Origin: SPJN01 sp965229935 | GTDB lineage: Bacteria; Pseudomonadota; Alphaproteobacteria; SPJN01 | DNA: 64,000 bases | Direction: 5' to 3' | Assembly (NCBI GenBank): GCA_965229935.1 | Contig: CBDDKB010000002.1 | Location: 744,001 to 808,000, forward strand | Part shown: positions 43,161-51,858 of the stretch, one piece after another | Position numbering within the stretch: position 1 is the first letter of the stretch | Layout: the number at the start of each line of letters is the position of its first letter | Translations under genes and position numbers: made by a program | Notes under the pieces: model-generated | Databases searched by the model: none | What the model was told of the DNA's origin: nothing | The model's input: the letters and a program-made list of their open reading frames with translations, nothing else

Positions 43161-44452
43161 GACGGCACCCTCCCGCCCCACAGGCTTTCCGCGATATAGG
43201 GCGCAAGCACTGTCATAATATGATCAAGACTATTATCCTGTGTCGCCGCGACCTCTGCAGCCTTATCCCCCATATGTTGGCAGACGGCGTGATCGGTTAG
43301 CAGCGAGCGCAATTGTGCGGCAAGCTCAGTACCGTTTGTGACGCATAGGGCGCCGCCAGCCTCTTGCAATTGCTGGTAAGGGTCTGTGAAGTTTTCGACA
43401 TGGGGCCCGTGCAGGATGGCGCGGTTCAGTCGGGCAGGCTCCAACGGGTTTTGCCCGCCATGAGTGATCAGACTACCGCCCATGAATGTCAGGGGCGACA
43501 ACCGATAGTAAAGTCCCATTTCACCCATAGTGTCGCCGATTAAAATATCAGCACGGTCCAGCCCCTTTAGGCCCGATTGAGACCGTAGACGCGTGACCAG
43601 ATGGTCGTTCCGGCAGGCGCTGGCAAAAAGACCTGACTTGTCCGCATGGCGCGGCACGATGATTGTCAGCAGGTTGGGCAGGTCCAGTTTAAGGGCCTTA
43701 TGGACGGCAACGATATGTGGTTCCTCACCCGGGTGCAGCGACGCGGCGAGCCATACAGGGCGATCGCCAATGGCAGCTTGCAGCTCTGTCAGGTCTGCTT
43801 CGTTTACCTCAAGCGGGCGGGCGGCATATTTCAGGTTCCCTGCACAGGTAACGGGCTGATCGGTCAGGGCTGAAAAGCGGTCAGCGATCAAATCATCCTG
43901 CGCCAGAATATGATCAAACGCGCCGAATATAGCGCGGCGCAATGATCGCGGGGCGCGTTGCCATTTGCGTGCAGAATTTTCTGACAGCCGTCCGTTCACC
44001 AACACCATAGGCACATTGCGTGCCCGAGTTTGCGTGATCAGATTAGGCCATAATTCCTGTTCCACGAACAGAGCAATGTCAGGCTGCCAATGGGTCAAAA
44101 ACCCGCCCACAGCACCGGGCGTATCAAGCGGACTATATTGATGGAATGACCGTTCGGGCAGCCGGTCAGCCATAATGGCGGCGGCTGTTACAGTGCCCGT
44201 TGTGACCATGATATGACTGTCCGTCTGTTCTGCCAGCAGACGTTCAACTAATGGCAAGATCGACACGCTTTCGCCGATGGAGGCGGCGTGGAGCCATATC
44301 AGATGTCCGTCAGGACGCGGCATGCTTGGCTTGCCAAGTCTTTCGTGACGACGCTTTGGGTCTTCTTTGCCTGCCTTTGTGCGGCGCGCGAGCAATAGCG
44401 GCACGCCAAGCGCTGCCACATGCGTCAGCCCCTTATAAAGTGACAGGATCAT
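43157..44452 (-). CDS. waaA: 3-deoxy-D-manno-octulosonic acid transferase
   Basis: Adds Kdo to lipid IVA at the cytoplasmic face of the inner membrane. A 431-residue GT-B glycosyltransferase with an N-terminal anchor. Landmarks are WLHAASIGESVSILPLVE, FVEQELWPNLI (catalytic Glu region) and the donor-binding GEMGLYYRLSPLTFMGGSLITHGGQNPLEPA, split here by function rather than by sequence. Overlaps by 4 nt with the DUF374 gene upstream and lpxK downstream. Mono- versus bifunctionality cannot be told. Confidence 0.95.
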   Translation of the reverse strand: MILSLYKGLTHVAALGVPLLLARRTKAGKEDPKRRHERLGKPSMPRPDGHLIWLHAASIGESVSILPLVERLLAEQTDSHIMVTTGTVTAAAIMADRLPERSFHQYSPLDTPGAVGGFLTHWQPDIALFVEQELWPNLITQTRARNVPMVLVNGRLSENSARKWQRAPRSLRRAIFGAFDHILAQDDLIADRFSALTDQPVTCAGNLKYAARPLEVNEADLTELQAAIGDRPVWLAASLHPGEEPHIVAVHKALKLDLPNLLTIIVPRHADKSGLFASACRNDHLVTRLRSQSGLKGLDRADILIGDTMGEMGLYYRLSPLTFMGGSLITHGGQNPLEPARLNRAILHGPHVENFTDPYQQLQEAGGALCVTNGTELAAQLRSLLTDHAVCQHMGDKAAEVAATQDNSLDHIMTVLAPYIAESLWGGRVPS

Positions 44453-45195
44453 GGTGCCGGACCTTCAAGGGGCGCAGGCGTTACAGGGTCTTGTCCGACA
44501 TAAAGGTCAGCCCGGTCGGCAAGTTCGTTCATTGCCTGTTCGATGGTCTGGCGCGCAGCCTCTGCCGCGTCGGCACCTTTGTCTTTGGGGATCGCTATCG
44601 GATCGCCCCACATGATAACACCCTTGGTAAAAGGCAGGGGCACTAAAAACCGATCCCATGTCCCTAATCTGATGCGTGATTTTGTGGCGTAGGTTGCGGG
44701 AATAATAGGCACGCCTGACATGCGCGCAACAGCGACTATCCCATCTGACGCACGCATGCGCGGCCCGCGCGGCCCGTCAGGTGTGATGCCGACATAATCA
44801 CCCTTTTTCAGCATTTTCAGCATTTCGCGCAGCGCTTCGGTCCCGCCCTTTGACTGCCGCCCCTCCTTGGCGGAGGAACCGCGAATAGTGCCCAAGCCAA
44901 AATGCCCGATCGTGTTGGCGATCAATTCCCCATCGCGATGGTTTGAGATCAGCATGCCGATATCTTTGCTGCGATCCCAGCTATAGGGCATCATTAGCAA
45001 GCGGCCATGCCAAAAGGACAGAATGAAGGGCTCGCCCGCCTGCCAACGTGCCTGCGCCTCTTCAGCCCCGATTACCTCAAAGCGGCTGGTCAGCCAAACC
45101 AAACGAATGTAGAGGGAGGCAAGAAAACTGATAAAGCGCCGCATTGCAGCACTTTTGATAATTTTCTTGTCAAAACGATACCAACCCTTCTTCAT
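44449..45195 (-). CDS. DUF374 lysophospholipid acyltransferase-family protein
   Basis: A 248-residue protein with an N-terminal hydrophobic segment (FISFLASLYIRLVWLTS), related to lysophospholipid and lipid A acyltransferases. The DUF374 core is visible: ILSFWHGRLLMMPY (HxxxxD-like site replaced by WHGR), ISNHRDGELIANTI, GTIRGSSAKEG, GITPDGPRGPRM. It sits between cysQ and waaA with 4-nt overlaps on both sides. In many alphaproteobacteria it is always next to waaA/lpxK, and acylation of a lipid A precursor or phospholipid is the likely job. Confidence 0.9.
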   Translation of the reverse strand: MKKGWYRFDKKIIKSAAMRRFISFLASLYIRLVWLTSRFEVIGAEEAQARWQAGEPFILSFWHGRLLMMPYSWDRSKDIGMLISNHRDGELIANTIGHFGLGTIRGSSAKEGRQSKGGTEALREMLKMLKKGDYVGITPDGPRGPRMRASDGIVAVARMSGVPIIPATYATKSRIRLGTWDRFLVPLPFTKGVIMWGDPIAIPKDKGADAAEAARQTIEQAMNELADRADLYVGQDPVTPAPLEGPAP

Positions 45196-46031
45196 CGACG
45201 CAGCCTCGAAATCGGTTCAACCTTGGCCAGCAGCGCCTTGTGCATCGCGTTGCCGCCACTGATAATATTCAGATGGCGCGTTTTGCTTTGATTATAGGTG
45301 TAGGTGTCGCCCATATGTGTGGTTGCCTTGCCGCCAGCCTCGCGCATGATCAGGTCAGCTGCCGCCAAATCCCAATCAGATTTTCCGGTCAGTGACACAG
45401 ACCCATCCATCTTTCCCGCCGCTACCAGCGCAACAGAATAGGCGATGGAGTTGATGTTGCTGATCTTCAATTCATCCGGCCATGGTTCGGGCCACGACGG
45501 ATGGCGATACAGGCTTTCATGGCCTATTAAATGTGCGCCGGAGATTTCAGCACGGTCGCCCGGTGTGATTGGTGCACCGTTTAAAAAAGCACCGCCATTC
45601 AAAATAGCAGTAAACATTTCATTAGTTGCAGGATTGAACAGGGCCGCCGCAATGGGCTGGCCATCCTCAACCACGGCAAGGCTAACGCAATAATGAGGGC
45701 GCCCCTTCAAAAAGGCGCGTGTGCCATCAATTGGATCGACCACAAAAACGCGTGATTTGCGCAACCGTTCGCGGTCATCCTCTGTCTCTTCACTTAGCCA
45801 GCCATAGTCAGGCCGTGCAGTGCGCAAAATATCATGCAGCAGATTATCTACGGCAATATCAGCCTCTGACACGGGGGTGTCGTCATCCTTTGACCATTGT
45901 TTCACCGGCTGCCCAAAATAGTCGAGCGATAAGGCACCTGCAGCCTTCGCCGCCTCTACCAACAGGGCAAGGTCCTGTTTGGGCGTGGTAGCTTGCGCCA
46001 GAGCCATATGATCTTTGGGCGTATCGCTCAT
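45192..46031 (-). CDS. cysQ: 3'(2'),5'-bisphosphate nucleotidase, CysQ-like
   Basis: Inositol-monophosphatase-fold enzyme that removes the 3'-phosphate from PAP made during sulfate assimilation. 279 residues. The metal-site motifs are WLSEETEDD, DPIDGTRAFL (DPxDGT) and WDLAAADLI (WDxxA). The CysQ assignment over general inositol phosphatase rests on the SEETEDD context and is good but not certain. Starts 7 nt after pmbA and overlaps the DUF374 gene by 4 nt. Confidence 0.87.
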   Translation of the reverse strand: MSDTPKDHMALAQATTPKQDLALLVEAAKAAGALSLDYFGQPVKQWSKDDDTPVSEADIAVDNLLHDILRTARPDYGWLSEETEDDRERLRKSRVFVVDPIDGTRAFLKGRPHYCVSLAVVEDGQPIAAALFNPATNEMFTAILNGGAFLNGAPITPGDRAEISGAHLIGHESLYRHPSWPEPWPDELKISNINSIAYSVALVAAGKMDGSVSLTGKSDWDLAAADLIMREAGGKATTHMGDTYTYNQSKTRHLNIISGGNAMHKALLAKVEPISRLRR

Positions 46032-46038
46032 CAGACTG

Positions 46039-47388
46039 TTAGATGCCTGCGACGGTCATGCGGTCAACCCGGATCGTTGGGGCATTGACGCCGCGCACAA
46101 ATTCAAGGTCGCTTGCCGGGGTTGCAGCCATCAACATCTCTTTCAAATTGCCTGCAATGGTAACCTCTGAAACAGGCTCCGCCAACTCACCATTTACAAT
46201 GTGGAAGCCGGCCGCGCCGCGTGAATAGTCACCTGTGACAAGGCTGGGGCCTTGTCCCAAAAATTCTGTGACGTAAAAGCCATCTTTGATGTCGCTGATC
46301 AAATCGGTGGGGCTAAGCGCACCCGCTTCGATATATAGGTTTGTCGGGGCAGGGGATGGCGGAGCGCCCGTGCCACGCGCCGCCCGTCCATTGGGTCTGC
46401 GCCCCAATTGCAGGGCGGTGGCATGGTCAAGCAGATAATGTTTTAAAACGCCATTTTCGACCAAACGCATGGGGCGGTTTTCTGTGCCTTCCCCATCAAA
46501 GGGTTTTGAGCGCAGCCCGCGCAGTCTATGCGGGTCATCCATAATGGTGATGGCGCTGTTGGCAATTTGCTCGTCCAACTTATCCAACAAAAAGCTAGAC
46601 CCGCGCGTAATGGCACTGCCTGAGATTGCCCCCGTAACCGATGTCGCGAATGAGCCTGAGACACGCGGATCAAACACAACTGTGCGTGGCCCGGTTTCAA
46701 GGCGGATTGGGTTGACGCGGCGCGCGGCCTTTTCGCCTGCCTCCCGGCCAATTTCTTCTGGCGCGCGCAGATCAGATAGATGGCGCGTATTATAGGCGGC
46801 GTAATCCTGCTGCATATTATTATCATCACCTGCAATCAGTGACAGGCCAACACCGTAGCTTGTGCCATCATATGCGCCCTCAAAACCGCCTGAAGTTGCC
46901 AGCGCGACAGAACTGCGAGATTGGTCAGCGCCTGCGCCTGATGAACGGCGGACGCCATCAACAGCAAGCCCGGCTGCTTCGGCTGCCATCGCCCTGTCTA
47001 CAAGTGTCTGACTGTCAAGGTGCGCGGTATCAACAAGGTCAAGGTCGCGGGCCTGCCGGACCAGCAATTCAGTATCCGCCAACCCTGCATAGGGGTCCTC
47101 TGGTGCGATGCGCGCCATCGCGACAGCACGTTCCACAGCCTCCGCCAAGGCGGTCGGGCGGAAGTCTGTTGTTGAGACCATTGCCTGACTGCGCCCGACA
47201 AAGACACGCAGGCCCAAATCCTGACTTTCGCTGCCTTCAATGTCTTCTAACTTGCCGTCGCGGACACTGGCTGCTTCTGCCTCCGACTGGACAAACAGCG
47301 CGTCTGCCTGATCCGCGCCTGCCTTTATGGCATTGGCAACTATTGTCGCGGCAATGTCTAATGCTTCGTCTCTTGGCTTTAGGGTCAT
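46039..47388 (-). CDS. pmbA: TldE/PmbA-type metalloprotease subunit
   Basis: The TldE/PmbA half of the TldD/TldE heterodimeric protease that processes peptides such as microcin precursors and degrades unfolded CcdA. 449 residues. The N-terminal domain (ADALFVQSEAEAASVRDGKLEDIEGSES) and the C-terminal beta-rich domain (GDYSRGAAGFHIVNGELAEPVSEVTIAGNL) are standard. PmbA lacks the HExxxH site, as expected; TldD carries it. The tldD gene is about 9 kb away in this window. Overlaps the Cys-cluster gene by 4 nt. Confidence 0.94.
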   Translation of the reverse strand: MTLKPRDEALDIAATIVANAIKAGADQADALFVQSEAEAASVRDGKLEDIEGSESQDLGLRVFVGRSQAMVSTTDFRPTALAEAVERAVAMARIAPEDPYAGLADTELLVRQARDLDLVDTAHLDSQTLVDRAMAAEAAGLAVDGVRRSSGAGADQSRSSVALATSGGFEGAYDGTSYGVGLSLIAGDDNNMQQDYAAYNTRHLSDLRAPEEIGREAGEKAARRVNPIRLETGPRTVVFDPRVSGSFATSVTGAISGSAITRGSSFLLDKLDEQIANSAITIMDDPHRLRGLRSKPFDGEGTENRPMRLVENGVLKHYLLDHATALQLGRRPNGRAARGTGAPPSPAPTNLYIEAGALSPTDLISDIKDGFYVTEFLGQGPSLVTGDYSRGAAGFHIVNGELAEPVSEVTIAGNLKEMLMAATPASDLEFVRGVNAPTIRVDRMTVAGI

Positions 47389-48089
47389 GACAGTTCCTTT
47401 ATGGCTTTTTTATAGGCCTTGTCAGAAACATAAGGGCCATGGGCGCCAAAGTCAGACGGTTTGGCTGGCAAGATCTCGTCGCTATAGGGCGGGATTTTAT
47501 ACAATTCCCCATCGCGTCCGATCAACGGAATGTCACGGCCCTGTTTTGAAAATGTGCGCCGCTGTTGGCTAGACTGTCCTTTAAAGACGTCAAATTCTTC
47601 AGGGTCTTTAAAAAACAGGAACTCATAGGCGTTGAGCATTTCAGTGACGAATTCTGGTTCGACAATTTCAAGGTTGGATAGAACCCAGCACCGATCCTCA
47701 AAATCCCAATAATAGCCCAAACCGATCACGCGCCCCTTTTTGTCTATAAAAGGATAGAACGGAAAGGCACGACAGGCGAGTGAGCGATTGTCACGTTCAC
47801 AATGGGCTGCCCCTTTGCATTCAATGGCAAGGCAGGTATCAGGCAATTCATCGACAATTTTTTGCGCATGCTTGTCGTTTTTGGGCGCCTTATATCTTGA
47901 CCACAGGTCAGTCCGTTCCTTCAGGCTTTTCCATTCAGCCTTATCGACAATAGGAATAGCGTTATCGACAGTACAGCAAACGGGCTGCCCACCATTTAGG
48001 GGGGCGCACCATTGGCCGCAATCGTGGCGCTGGGAAATCGGCGCGTTAAACTCAGCATGAAGCTTCGTAAAGTCTTTGGGCTTTACCAC
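47385..48089 (-). CDS. Cysteine-cluster protein, YkgJ-like
   Basis: A 234-residue cytoplasmic protein. Cysteines at 24, 28, 38, 39, 86, 91, 97, 106 and 134 (contexts DCGQWCAP, QPVCCT, CLAIECKGAAHC, LACRAFPFYPF) form a likely metal- or Fe-S-binding cluster of the YkgJ/CxxCxxxC type. The C-terminal half is hydrophilic, with no recognisable domain. It is the first gene of a six-gene operon running through pmbA, cysQ, DUF374, waaA and lpxK, and overlaps pmbA by ATGA. Function unknown. Confidence 0.75.
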   Translation of the reverse strand: MVKPKDFTKLHAEFNAPISQRHDCGQWCAPLNGGQPVCCTVDNAIPIVDKAEWKSLKERTDLWSRYKAPKNDKHAQKIVDELPDTCLAIECKGAAHCERDNRSLACRAFPFYPFIDKKGRVIGLGYYWDFEDRCWVLSNLEIVEPEFVTEMLNAYEFLFFKDPEEFDVFKGQSSQQRRTFSKQGRDIPLIGRDGELYKIPPYSDEILPAKPSDFGAHGPYVSDKAYKKAIKELS

Positions 48090-48172
48090 GGTTTAAATCT
48101 TTCGTGATTCTTTCGGTAATTGCCCCTAGTATGCCTGCAAATTCAGGGGGATTAAAGCGGGATCGGGGGACT

Positions 48173-49387
48173 ATGCGCCGCGTTTGGAACAGTATTGATT
48201 GGCGTTTATTGCTTGTTGTGATGGCAACCGGGGCGATGGGCGAAGGGATTATGGGCCAAATGCCCGTATTTACCGGCGCGGCAATGGATGATCTTGGCAT
48301 ATCGCATGCATCTGCTGGCGCGATTGTGTCGGTAGAGTTGGTGGCGCTGGCCATTTCACTGGCAGTCACAACACCTTTTACTGGCATCGTTTACAGGCGG
48401 CAGCTTGCCTATCGCGGTTTTGCGGTCATTGTGATTGGTGCCCTAATCTCAATCGCAGCAACGAGTTACGAGCTTGTGCTGATTGGCCGTTTTGTTTGCG
48501 GCCTGGGCGCAGGTGTCGTTATCGCCCTTGGTACGGCGGCCGTTTCCAGTAGCTTGGAGCCTGACCGGCTTATGTCACAAAATTTTGCGGGCGGTGTGAT
48601 GGTTGGTGCTTTGATGTTGGCAATATTGCCGATCATTGCAGCAGACTATGGATTGCGCGGTGTCTATATTGCGAATTTGATTTATCTTTTATGTTTCGCG
48701 CCTTTCTTATGGCTGTTCCCTAAGGCGCCGCGTGAAGGCGCGCCGTGGCGTACGGCCCTTCACGGCGTGACTGCCAAAACAGGTGGCGGCAGGGCGGCGT
48801 TCCTGCCCTATGGGTTGATCGCAGGCATGGTGTGCATTGCTGTCATGGAAACGGCGGCATGGGCCTTTGTTGAACGCAAGGGGGTTAGCCTTGGCCTGTC
48901 GCCTGCGGAGGTGGGCCAATGGCTTGCCATAATGTTTATGTCCATGTTTGTCGGCGCGCTTGCATCAGCCTATTTAGGCACACGGATTGGCAGGCTCATT
49001 CCCTATAGCTTTGGCGGCGTTGCATTAACCGTTGGACTTTATTTTTCCTTGTCAGCAACTGACACATTCGGGTTCGTTATGGGGTTGTTAAGCTGGAACA
49101 TCGCGTGGATGTTTTTGATGCCCTATTATTTCGGCATATTGGCTTCGCTTGATGGGGAGGGGCGCTGGAATTCCATGTCGTCAACCATCATCGTCTTTAC
49201 CAATGTGTTTGGCCCTATATTGGGCGGTTCGATCCTAGCCGGTGTTGCCGCTGATGGCGCGGCGGATTTTGCGACGCTTGCGGTTGTGACAAGCTGTGGC
49301 GTGGTGGTGGGACTGGCGATTTCCATACCCATGATGGTGGTGCTTGGGCGGCGGATTGCAACAGCAGAGGCGACCACTAGCGCCTGA
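48173..49387 (+). CDS. MFS transporter
   Basis: A 404-residue inner-membrane carrier with about twelve helices. The first cytoplasmic loop after helix 2 (TPFTGIVYRRQLAYRG) fits an MFS motif A-like region, and helix 5 is Gly/Ala rich (GRFVCGLGAGVVIALGTAAV). Substrate unknown. I use the ATG at 48173 (MRRVWNSIDWRLL) with GGGGGA upstream; a GTG at 48104 is also in frame. Divergent from the Cys-cluster gene and convergent with the ETFB-type methyltransferase gene, with an 11-nt overlap of coding tails. Confidence 0.85.
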   Translation: MRRVWNSIDWRLLLVVMATGAMGEGIMGQMPVFTGAAMDDLGISHASAGAIVSVELVALAISLAVTTPFTGIVYRRQLAYRGFAVIVIGALISIAATSYELVLIGRFVCGLGAGVVIALGTAAVSSSLEPDRLMSQNFAGGVMVGALMLAILPIIAADYGLRGVYIANLIYLLCFAPFLWLFPKAPREGAPWRTALHGVTAKTGGGRAAFLPYGLIAGMVCIAVMETAAWAFVERKGVSLGLSPAEVGQWLAIMFMSMFVGALASAYLGTRIGRLIPYSFGGVALTVGLYFSLSATDTFGFVMGLLSWNIAWMFLMPYYFGILASLDGEGRWNSMSSTIIVFTNVFGPILGGSILAGVAADGAADFATLAVVTSCGVVVGLAISIPMMVVLGRRIATAEATTSA

Positions 49388-50021
49388 ACCGCCAGACGCC
49401 CGCATTCCGCAGGTCGGTATCTTCGACACGGCTGTCGGTTCTGACCTGATAATGGGCAAGCCGTTCAAAGCGGTCTTGCGGAAAATAAGTGCGGCCCGGA
49501 TCGCCGACTAGGACGGTGGTTCCGGCGCGATCCAATTTATCCAGCCAATCGGCGATGCGGCGGGCCGGTGCGTTTTCATAGCAAATATCTGCAGCCAGAA
49601 TGACATCCCATTGGCTTTTCTGGTCAACCAGATCATCCAATGTCACATCAATGCTGACTTGGTTTTCCTTTGCATTCAATTGGATTGCAGGCGCGCACCA
49701 CGGATCGATTTCACTGCACAGGGTTGCGGCGGCACCTACCTTGGCAGCCGCAATCCCCGCTATGGCAGACCCAGCGCCAAAGTCCAGTACGCGCTTGCCC
49801 TTTACGATAGCAGGATTATCGAGGATAAAGCGAGCCAATGCCTGTCCCCCCGCCCATGCGAATGCCCAAAAGGGGGCGGGTAGGTCCAGCGCCTCAAGCT
49901 CGCTTTCGCCAGCCTGCCAAAGGGGAAGATCATCAGCTGCCAGATATAAAGACAGTTCAGGCACCAATGGTGGTGCCTGAAGCCTTGTATTATCGATGAT
50001 GAATTGTTGCTGCTTGTCCAT
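49377..50021 (-). CDS. ETFB lysine methyltransferase-like protein
   Basis: A 214-residue SAM methyltransferase of the METTL20/ETFBKMT type. These enzymes trimethylate lysines of the electron-transfer flavoprotein beta subunit, known in mammals and Agrobacterium. Signatures are the pre-SAM segment LDLPAPFWAFAWAGGQALAR, motif I RVLDFGAGSAIAGIAAAK, acidic SEIDPWCAPAIQLNA, and the catalytic-site region ADICYEN with GDPGRTYFP. It starts 5 nt after the desaturase stop on the same strand. ETF couples acyl-CoA dehydrogenases to ubiquinone, so a lipid-metabolism link with the desaturase is plausible. Confidence 0.88.
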   Translation of the reverse strand: MDKQQQFIIDNTRLQAPPLVPELSLYLAADDLPLWQAGESELEALDLPAPFWAFAWAGGQALARFILDNPAIVKGKRVLDFGAGSAIAGIAAAKVGAAATLCSEIDPWCAPAIQLNAKENQVSIDVTLDDLVDQKSQWDVILAADICYENAPARRIADWLDKLDRAGTTVLVGDPGRTYFPQDRFERLAHYQVRTDSRVEDTDLRNAGVWRFRR

Positions 50022-50026
50022 CAGCG

Positions 50027-51049
50027 TCAGGCGTTGATGAACAGATTGTCCGCAGGCGTGTTGCGCTTGTCATCGCTGTCATGGTCAGCGCCTGTTGCGA
50101 TTTTCAGCACCGCCCAATAGCTCGGCTGAATTTCAAGGCGGTCACCATAGCCTTTATCAAGCAGTAATTTGTGCGCTTTTGCGAGGTTATAGCAGGGGAT
50201 CCAAGTGAACAGATGATGTTCGACGTGATAGTTCACCCAATAAGGTGCGATCATCGCTTTCATAAACCACCCGGCATAGGTAGTGCGCGCATTGCGCATA
50301 GGATCGTTATTGTCGGGCACCATTGCATGTTCGCAAATGTTACGCAGGCGCGTGATCATCTGATACCAAGTCAGCAACGGCAGCACCCACAACAGCGGGT
50401 AAAGATACCAATAACCAAGCGTGCTTAGGATTGTCAGCAAGACAAGGTTTGTGGCAAGCGGGCCGCCAAATTTTGTGATGAAGGTGGATAGACGCTCCTT
50501 AAGGGGTGCGCCGGGCTTGCCGATAGCTGCCTTCAATTGTGACTTGCGCTGCTTATAGCCTGTCTGCCCTGTCAGGTCGCGGATGATTTTGCGGCGCAGG
50601 CTTTCCCGTGTGACGGGGAAGGGGGCTGACAGGATCAGGTCAGGGTCATTTTCCTGCTGGGTGTTTTTGTGGTGGGTCAAATGATAGGGGCGATAGGGGC
50701 GAATGTCAGTCGCAATGGGGAATGAGGCAAACCATTGTGTTACAAAATCATTCACCTTCACATTGCTGAACAACAGCCCGTGGGCACCATCATGCATCAG
50801 GATGGCAAGGCCCAATTGCCGAGCACCGATAAGGATCACCGCAATCAGGAATGTCAGCGGGTTGGGGAACAGGGCAAACAGCGCCATAGCGGCACCGATC
50901 ACAAGCCATGCATGGATGAACAAGGCAGCAGCGCGCCAATTGTTACGTTTGCGCAGCGCTGCAATTTCGTCCTTGTCAAAAATATCTCGAGGACGGATTG
51001 CTGAAAATTGCTCAGGGCCTTGTGCTGTATCTGAGGCTACATCTGACAT
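50027..51049 (-). CDS. Fatty acid desaturase-family protein
   Basis: A 340-residue membrane di-iron enzyme. Three histidine boxes are clear: HDGAHG, HLTHHKNTQQENDPD and NYHVEHHLF. Four or more membrane helices flank them. It should introduce a double bond or hydroxyl group in a fatty acyl chain or related lipid; regiospecificity is unknown. It follows the TetR gene by 23 nt on the same strand, and the ETFB-type methyltransferase follows it by 5 nt, giving a three-gene unit. Probably controlled by that TetR through the palindromes at 51749-51798. Confidence 0.93.
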   Translation of the reverse strand: MSDVASDTAQGPEQFSAIRPRDIFDKDEIAALRKRNNWRAAALFIHAWLVIGAAMALFALFPNPLTFLIAVILIGARQLGLAILMHDGAHGLLFSNVKVNDFVTQWFASFPIATDIRPYRPYHLTHHKNTQQENDPDLILSAPFPVTRESLRRKIIRDLTGQTGYKQRKSQLKAAIGKPGAPLKERLSTFITKFGGPLATNLVLLTILSTLGYWYLYPLLWVLPLLTWYQMITRLRNICEHAMVPDNNDPMRNARTTYAGWFMKAMIAPYWVNYHVEHHLFTWIPCYNLAKAHKLLLDKGYGDRLEIQPSYWAVLKIATGADHDSDDKRNTPADNLFINA

Positions 51050-51072
51050 TTTGTAGGTCCTTTATTTGGTGC

Positions 51073-51714
51073 CTAATAGGCGATATCTCTTTTGACGTTG
51101 GGGCGGCAGGCTAATACGCAAAAGCTGACCAGCGCGTCAGCCGCCTTGCCCATTTCATCGGCGTCGATGGGGCGGTTTTCCGGTGACAGAGGCCCAGCCA
51201 TAACTGACACAATCGCACCCGCAATGGCAGAGGCTGAGATGCGGGCATCCTGCTTTTGCAAGCAGCCAGACTTGATCCCATCAGTTATGATGCGTTCGTA
51301 AATACTGGTGTGCAGCTCGCGCATTTCGATACGGGCGGCATCAATTTGGGGGGACACAGGCTCCCCAATCAGTGATGCAGAAAGCCTTCGTGATTTCATA
51401 GCGCGGCTGATAAAAGTGCGTATGGCAAGCGATAGACGGTCTATCGCGTTCAGCGGGGTAGGGGCAACCGCGATGCGGTGAATAACCTCCATCTCCTTTT
51501 CGCCAAGCAGTTTATAGGTGGCGATGAATAGCGCGTCTTTGTTCTCGAAATAGCGGTAGATCGTTCCGGTCGCGACATTCGCCTCGCGCGCAATCGCGTT
51601 CATTGAGGCACCGCCGAAACCATGCTGCGCGATCTGGTTGCGCGCAGCATCCAGAATGTCGGCGCGTTTGTCAGCCTGCCGTGTTTCTACTTTTTCGGTG
51701 CGCCGATAGACCAA
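51073..51714 (-). CDS. TetR-family transcriptional repressor
   Basis: A 213-residue regulator. The N-terminal TetR helix-turn-helix is intact: ILDAARNQIAQHGFGGASMNAIAREANVA, broken here by position about 18-47, then TGTIYRYFENKDAL. The C-terminal ligand domain is helical. The likely start is TTG at 51714 with GGAGAGG upstream. It heads the unit with the desaturase and an ETFB-type lysine methyltransferase. Two perfect palindromes lie just upstream, so it probably represses its own operon and responds to an acyl-CoA or fatty acid, as FabR/DesT do; this is inference. Confidence 0.9.
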   Translation of the reverse strand: MVYRRTEKVETRQADKRADILDAARNQIAQHGFGGASMNAIAREANVATGTIYRYFENKDALFIATYKLLGEKEMEVIHRIAVAPTPLNAIDRLSLAIRTFISRAMKSRRLSASLIGEPVSPQIDAARIEMRELHTSIYERIITDGIKSGCLQKQDARISASAIAGAIVSVMAGPLSPENRPIDADEMGKAADALVSFCVLACRPNVKRDIAY

Positions 51715-51748
51715 GGCCCCGACCTCTCCTCATCTCAACTTGCCCAAG

Positions 51749-51798
51749 GAATGAATCTTCGTTCATTCTTTGAAGAAATGAACCATAATTCATTTCTT
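51749..51798. promoter_or_regulatory. Two tandem palindromic operators upstream of the TetR gene
   Basis: Site 1 (51749-51768) is GAATGAA-N6-TTCATTC. Site 2 (51773-51798) is AAGAAATGAA-N6-TTCATTTCTT, with perfect 10-bp arms. Both share the core AATGAA-N6-TTCATT and are spaced about 27 bp centre to centre. They lie 35-84 bp ahead of the TetR start, in the gap before the MAPEG gene. Two near-identical operators of TetR size next to a TetR gene are strong evidence of autoregulation. Confidence 0.8.
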
Positions 51799-51858
51799 GA
51801 GTCAAGGTGACGGAAATCGGGGCTTTTTTGGCTCTTAAAATGCTGTGGACTGGGGTAG

